Source: an uncultured Phycisphaerales bacterium (GTDB lineage Bacteria > Planctomycetota > Phycisphaerae > Phycisphaerales > UBA1924). From it: 10,101 bases of DNA. Made by a program: the position numbers and the translations under genes. This document shows positions 6,271-10,101 of the stretch, piece by piece. A model generated the notes under the pieces. It was not told the DNA's origin, did not search any database, and saw nothing but the letters and a program-made list of their open reading frames with translations. Location: NCBI GenBank assembly GCA_937871415.1, contig CALMQD010000050.1:1-10101 (forward strand), in the 5' to 3' direction. The stretch's first letter is position 1. Each line of letters starts with the position of its first letter.

Positions 6271-9200
6271 ATGAAACTCGCTTCAGACCGCGCACACCGT
6301 CTGTCCCGCCTTCTCGGCCGCTCGGGCAGCGCCCGCCGGGCCGGGGACGCTCCCTTCGAGCACCTCGAAGGCCGCCAGATGCTGGCCCTCACCGGCGTCA
6401 CGCTGACCTCGTTCCCGCTCGAGTTCTACAACGCCAGCGGCGTGCTGACCTACGACGCCGCGTCGCAGCAACTCGACGTCAACGCGACCCCCACCGGCCT
6501 GTTTCTGGCCGACGGCCCGCACCCCATCAGCGCGACCCACGGCGACTTCCAGATCCACGCCCGCGTCGGCGCCTCCGGCCAGCTGCTCGGCGGCGTGGCG
6601 GGTGACGACTTCATCTACCGCGGCACCACCGACCTCGGCAGCGGGCCCGTCACCGGCGACCTGCTCACCGGCGAGATCTACGCCTTCGGATTCTTCGATT
6701 CCGGCGGCCCCACCGACCAGTACGACTACCGCTTCGTCGTCACCGGCGGCCTGCTCGCCCCGCTCTTTGCCGGGCGCGACATCGGCGTCATCATGACGAG
6801 CGAGAACTCGACGTTCGCCAACGACTTCAGCGTGAACTTCGGCGGCAAGGCCAAGGGCACCGCCGGCCCGATCGCGACGCCCGTCCTCTCGAGCATCGCG
6901 GGCAACGTCTATTACGACCAGAACAACGACGGCGTCTTCCAGAACACCGAGTCGCCGATCCCCGGCACGCTGGTGACGCTCACCGGCATCAACGACGCCG
7001 GCCAGGCCGTGAACCTCTCGACCAACACGCTCGGCGATGGGTCGTACTTCTTCGGCAACCTGCGCCCGGGCACCTACAAGCTCACCGAGACGCAGCCGGC
7101 GGGTTACCTCGACGGCAAGGACACCATCGGCACCCCCGGCGGCACGACCACAAACGACATGTTCAGCGACAACGTGCTCCCCGCCGGCTACAACGGCGTC
7201 GAGAACAACTTCGGAGAGATCCTCGCCGCGAGCATCGCGGGCAATGTGTACTACGACGCGAACAACGACGGCGTCTTCCAGAACACCGAGTCGCCGATCC
7301 CCGGCACGCAGGTGACGCTCACCGGCACCGACGACCTGGGCAACCCGGTCAACCAGTCGACCAACACGCTCGCCGACGGCTCGTACTACTTCGGCAACCT
7401 GCGCCCGGGCGACTACAAGTTGACCGAGTCGCAGCCCGCCGGCTACCTCGACGGCAAGGACACCATCGGCACCCCGGGCGGCGCGACCGCGAACGACATG
7501 TTCTCCTCGATCAAGCTCGACGCGGGCGTTAACGGCGTGGAGAACAACTTCGGCGAGATCCTGGCCTCGAGCATCTCGGGGTATGTCTACCACGACGCCA
7601 ACGACGACGGCATTTTCCAGAACACCGAGAACCCGATCCCGGGCACGCAGGTCACACTTACCGGCACCGACGACCTGGGCAACCCGGTCAACCAGTCGAC
7701 CAACACGCTCGCCGACGGCTCGTATTACTTCGGCAACCTCCGCCCCGGGACGTACAAGCTCACTGAGTTCCAGCCCGCCGGTTACCTCGACGGCAAGGAC
7801 ACGATCGGCACCCCCGGCGGCTCGACCACGAACGACATGTTCAGCGACATCGTGCTGCCCGCCGGCTTCGACGGTGTTCAGAACAACTTCGGCGAGGTTC
7901 TCCCGCCTGTCAAGGGCAAGATCCGCGGCACGAAGTACCTCGATCTCACCGGAAACGGTCTCACGCCCGACGACACCGGCTTTGGCGGCGTCACCATCTA
8001 CATCGATTACAACAATGACGGCGTCAAGAACAGCAACGAACCGTCCACCATTACCGCCTCCGACGGTTCGTACGAGTTCGGCGGTCTCAACGCGGGCAAC
8101 TACATCATCCGGGAGGTCGTCCCCAACGGCTACATCCGCACGTTCCCGGTCCTCACCGACCGGTATGTCGTGACCCTCAGCACGGGCCAGACCGTCACCG
8201 GCATCAACTTCGCGAACGCCGAGAAGGGCTGCGACTGCTTCACGATCTCGAACGTCTACTACGTCATCAACGGCACGAAGGTCGTCACCGACCTGCGCGG
8301 CAACACGAACCAGGGTGACGAGGTCACCGTGTGGTTCACGCTCTCGGGCAACGCCCCGGCCGAGCAGTTCACGCTCGTCTCCTACACCGCGCCGGGCTCG
8401 ACCTTCGTCGCCGCCGACGCGTACCTGCAGGAAATCTACGACCTCGACACGGGCTTCTTCGCCGCGGGCACGCACTCCCTCTCGGTGGTCATCCCCGACT
8501 CCTACTACCAGATCGACTTCGTCTGCGGCGCCGCGATCGACACCTTCGGCCCGGCGGGCAGCAACATCTTCTACACCCCGCAGATGCGTCTCATCTCGGC
8601 GGACAACGACGGCAACTGCGCCGTCGTCGACAACGCGTCGAGCATCTCCGGCTCGGTCTACCTCGACCGCAACAACAACGGCCTGCGCGAGAGCAGCGAC
8701 ACCGGCCTGGCCGGGGTCAAGGTCACGCTCACCGGCACCGACTACCGCGGGCGCAGCGTCTCGATCGTCAAGTACACCCGCACCGACGGGACCTACACCT
8801 TCGGCAACCTCGCGCGGGGCACCTACAAGGTCACCGAGTCCGACCCGTCCGGCTTCGAGGACGGCATCGACTCGCTCGGCTCGCTCGGCGGGACCAAGCC
8901 CAGCAACGACGTGCTCGCCAGCATCGCCCTCTCCGCCGCGACCGACGCGCTGAGCTACAACTTCGGCGAACGTCCGGCCTCCTACTCGACGCTCTCGGGC
9001 GGCGACACGCAGGCGTCGGTGTTCTGGCGCGGCGGCGACGGCCAGGCCCTCATCCGTTCGCTCAACGGCTCCTCCGGCGCCAAGAACCTGGGCAACTGGC
9101 TCGCCTCCAACTTCCCCAACCTCTTCGGGAGCAGCGCCGGTTCGAGCAACAACCTGGCGAACAAGACGAACTCCCAGGTCGCGTCGGCCTTCGCTTCCAA

Positions 9201-9531
9201 GTTCGACTCGTCCGCCACGAAGGTCGAGGCCGAGATCCTCGCGACCGCCCTGTCCGTGTTCGTCTCGAATTCCAGCCTCGCGGGCGGCAACTACGGCGCG
9301 GCCTACGGCTTTATCGTGACCTCCGCCGGCATCAGCGGCGAGTGGATCAACGTCGGCTCGGCGGGCTCGTACCTGGGCGTGAGCAACAACTCCAAGCTCA
9401 CGGTCTTCGACCTGCTCAAGAAGACCAACAGCAAGGCCTCCAACGGCACGATCTTCTCCGGCGACAACACCAAGCGCAGCGCGATCGTCGCCCTGTTCGA
9501 CTCGGTGAACGAGTCGGGCGCCCTCGTCTGA
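6271..9531 (+). CDS. Large cell-surface protein with LEPR-XLL-like N-terminus and SdrD-B-type repeats
   Basis: A 1086-residue protein. ATG at 6271 is chosen because GGAA lies 8 nt upstream and the N-terminus then fits the planctomycete LEPR-XLL class: a basic stretch followed by FEHLEGRQMLA (29-39). Upstream in-frame starts give an implausible leader. Residues about 40-206 form a module similar to the product of the preceding gene. SdrD-B-like repeats of exactly 113 residues follow at 208-320, 321-433 and 434-546, each with a Ca-binding-type loop such as DQNNDGVFQ and a conserved DGKDTIGTPGG. A divergent unit (547-651, DYNNDGVKN) comes next. A distinct domain (about 652-789) has four Cys (654, 656, 752, 783). 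A fifth 113-residue unit (791-903, DRNNNGLRE) precedes a C-terminal domain (904-1086: QALIRSLNG, LGNWLASNFPNLFG, ILATALSVFV). From memory, that last domain recurs at the ends of planctomycete SdrD-type proteins. The likely role is a long Ca-stabilised adhesin or cell-wall stalk. No enzyme motif is seen. Confidence 0.9.
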   Translation: MKLASDRAHRLSRLLGRSGSARRAGDAPFEHLEGRQMLALTGVTLTSFPLEFYNASGVLTYDAASQQLDVNATPTGLFLADGPHPISATHGDFQIHARVGASGQLLGGVAGDDFIYRGTTDLGSGPVTGDLLTGEIYAFGFFDSGGPTDQYDYRFVVTGGLLAPLFAGRDIGVIMTSENSTFANDFSVNFGGKAKGTAGPIATPVLSSIAGNVYYDQNNDGVFQNTESPIPGTLVTLTGINDAGQAVNLSTNTLGDGSYFFGNLRPGTYKLTETQPAGYLDGKDTIGTPGGTTTNDMFSDNVLPAGYNGVENNFGEILAASIAGNVYYDANNDGVFQNTESPIPGTQVTLTGTDDLGNPVNQSTNTLADGSYYFGNLRPGDYKLTESQPAGYLDGKDTIGTPGGATANDMFSSIKLDAGVNGVENNFGEILASSISGYVYHDANDDGIFQNTENPIPGTQVTLTGTDDLGNPVNQSTNTLADGSYYFGNLRPGTYKLTEFQPAGYLDGKDTIGTPGGSTTNDMFSDIVLPAGFDGVQNNFGEVLPPVKGKIRGTKYLDLTGNGLTPDDTGFGGVTIYIDYNNDGVKNSNEPSTITASDGSYEFGGLNAGNYIIREVVPNGYIRTFPVLTDRYVVTLSTGQTVTGINFANAEKGCDCFTISNVYYVINGTKVVTDLRGNTNQGDEVTVWFTLSGNAPAEQFTLVSYTAPGSTFVAADAYLQEIYDLDTGFFAAGTHSLSVVIPDSYYQIDFVCGAAIDTFGPAGSNIFYTPQMRLISADNDGNCAVVDNASSISGSVYLDRNNNGLRESSDTGLAGVKVTLTGTDYRGRSVSIVKYTRTDGTYTFGNLARGTYKVTESDPSGFEDGIDSLGSLGGTKPSNDVLASIALSAATDALSYNFGERPASYSTLSGGDTQASVFWRGGDGQALIRSLNGSSGAKNLGNWLASNFPNLFGSSAGSSNNLANKTNSQVASAFASKFDSSATKVEAEILATALSVFVSNSSLAGGNYGAAYGFIVTSAGISGEWINVGSAGSYLGVSNNSKLTVFDLLKKTNSKASNGTIFSGDNTKRSAIVALFDSVNESGALV
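6892..7908 (+). repeat. Three tandem 339-bp in-frame repeats (113 residues each)
   Basis: Units at 6892-7230, 7231-7569 and 7570-7908 have exactly the same length with no indels. By eye, unit 1 and unit 2 match at about 93 of 113 residues, and unit 2 and unit 3 at about 94. At DNA level 6921-6970 is identical to 7260-7309 (50 bp), and 7321-7385 is identical to 7660-7724 (65 bp). A fourth, much more diverged unit of the same length lies at 8641-8979. Such long direct repeats make the locus prone to unequal crossing-over and to assembly collapse. Confidence 0.9.
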
Positions 9532-9556
9532 AGCCCTGGTAACCCCTGGCTCCCAC

Positions 9557-9592
9557 AACAACCCGGCCCTCGCGGCCGGGTTGTTTCTTTTT
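9557..9592 (+). terminator. Intrinsic terminator of the surface-protein operon
   Basis: A perfect 12-bp stem, AACAACCCGGCC (9557-9568) with GGCCGGGTTGTT (9574-9585), has a 5-nt loop CTCGC. It is followed by a T-rich tract (9584-9592, interrupted by one C). It starts 25 bp after the stop codon of the SdrD-repeat gene. The opposite strand lacks a comparable T tract, so it should act mainly on plus-strand transcription, although it also separates the convergent prpB-like gene. Confidence 0.92.
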
Positions 9593-9604
9593 GCTCGATC
9601 CGAC

Positions 9605-10101
9605 TCACCGGGCCGGGCAGAGCCACTCCACCCCCGGCGTGTAGCCGATGAGTTTGTAGAGCTGCTCGCGGGTCTGCATCTGCGGCAAAGACGACGAGAC
9701 GTCGCCGGATTCTCGCAACTGGCCCAGGGCCCGCGTGACGGCCCCCATCGCGACGCGCAGCATCGACACGGGGTAGATCACGCACGCGTAACCCATCTCG
9801 CCGAACTTCCGCGCGGGGATGATCGGCGTCTTGCCGAACTCGGTCATGTTCGCCAGAAGCCACGGACGCCGCGGCGCGACTCCGTCGCCTCCCTGGCCGC
9901 CGCTCGCGATCGATTCGTTCAGGCGCCGCGCGAACTGACGAAACTCGTCCTCGCTGGCCAGACCCTCCGGGAAGATCATGTCCGCACCTGCCTCCACGTA
10001 CGCCCTCGCCCGCGTCACCGCCTCTTCCATCCCCGCCACCCCGCGCGCATCCGTCCTCGCACAAACTACAAACCCACTCCCGCGTTCTTCGCTGCGCTGC
10101 T
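9605..10101 (-). CDS. prpB: Methylisocitrate lyase (PrpB) family enzyme, 5' end outside window
   Basis: The frame runs off the right edge: sense codons continue to 10101, upstream of GTG 10039, and encode GFVVCARTDARG, the family's ARTDA motif. About 165 C-terminal residues are visible. Motifs in order are ARTDAR, RARAYVEAGAD, IFPEG (active-site Glu of the superfamily), LLANMTEFGKTP, MGYACVIYPVSMLRVAM and MQTREQLYKLIGY. All match 2-methylisocitrate lyase, which splits 2-methylisocitrate to pyruvate and succinate in the cytoplasmic methylcitrate cycle for propionate breakdown, using Mg. The Mg-binding and KRCGH-type loops would lie outside the window. An unusual Gly-rich insertion (about NESIASGGQGGDGVAPRR) precedes LLANM; E. 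coli PrpB has about 17 fewer residues there. Related phosphoenolpyruvate mutase/isocitrate lyase superfamily enzymes with other substrates cannot be fully excluded, but TEFGKTP and MQTR favour PrpB. It converges on the surface-protein operon, 12 bp beyond its terminator, with no functional link visible. Confidence 0.9.
   Translation of the reverse strand, partial: QRSEERGSGFVVCARTDARGVAGMEEAVTRARAYVEAGADMIFPEGLASEDEFRQFARRLNESIASGGQGGDGVAPRRPWLLANMTEFGKTPIIPARKFGEMGYACVIYPVSMLRVAMGAVTRALGQLRESGDVSSSLPQMQTREQLYKLIGYTPGVEWLCPAR

Noticed and set aside
6892..7908. Tandem repeats considered as a CRISPR array or intergenic satellite
   Set aside because: The 339-bp units are in frame, encode conserved SdrD-B-like domains without spacers, and lie wholly inside one coding sequence.
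6283..9561. A 1092-codon open frame on the minus strand, opposite the SdrD-repeat gene
   Set aside because: It is a shadow of strong third-position GC bias in the plus-strand gene. Its translation is a Val/Ala/Arg/Glu-rich sequence that simply mirrors the repeats, with no recognisable domain or ribosome binding site, while the plus frame has clear domains and a terminator.

Overview
The window is GC-rich and looks like a chromosomal segment of a planctomycete, most likely of the Phycisphaerae type. The main reason is the combination of secreted proteins: one ending in a GC-type dockerin, one ending in a PEP-CTERM-like tail (Val-Pro-Ala-Pro, hydrophobic stretch, Arg cluster), and one beginning with an LEPR-XLL-like motif followed by SdrD-B-type repeats. 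These assignments come from reading the sequence and remembered family features; no database search was run.

Layout from left to right. (1) The 3' part of a plus-strand gene for a Pro/Arg-rich, mostly helical protein (3-725). (2) A convergent minus-strand gene for an uncharacterised protein with an N-terminal helix-turn-helix-like segment (749-2002). (3) A divergent intergenic region of about 240 bp with an AT-rich island and an 11-C tract. (4) A plus-strand gene for a large secreted, repeat-containing, dockerin-ended protein (2240-4936). (5) About 610 bp without a convincing gene. It opens with a long interrupted inverted repeat at the stop codon of the preceding gene and closes with a near-consensus sigma70-type promoter and a small 5'-UTR hairpin. 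(6) A two-gene plus-strand unit: a short PEP-CTERM-like surface protein (5547-6161) and a 1086-residue LEPR-XLL/SdrD-B-repeat protein (6271-9531). It ends in a clear intrinsic terminator at 9557-9592. (7) On the minus strand and cut by the right edge, the C-terminal two thirds or so of a methylisocitrate lyase (PrpB) family enzyme (9605-10101).

The most interesting part is the 5460-9592 unit. The small PEP-CTERM-like protein and the N-terminal region of the large SdrD-repeat protein appear to be homologous: the same block order is visible by eye. One operon therefore seems to encode two versions of one extracellular module, one apparently sent to an exosortase-type pathway and the other built onto a long repeat stalk. 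With the upstream dockerin protein, three different planctomycete surface or sorting signatures lie within about 7 kb. The repeats in the large protein include three 113-residue units whose similarity is mosaic, suggesting exchange between units. The flanking metabolic gene (prpB-like) and the two left-hand genes look unrelated to this unit. I see no tRNA, rRNA, CRISPR array, insertion sequence or phage gene.
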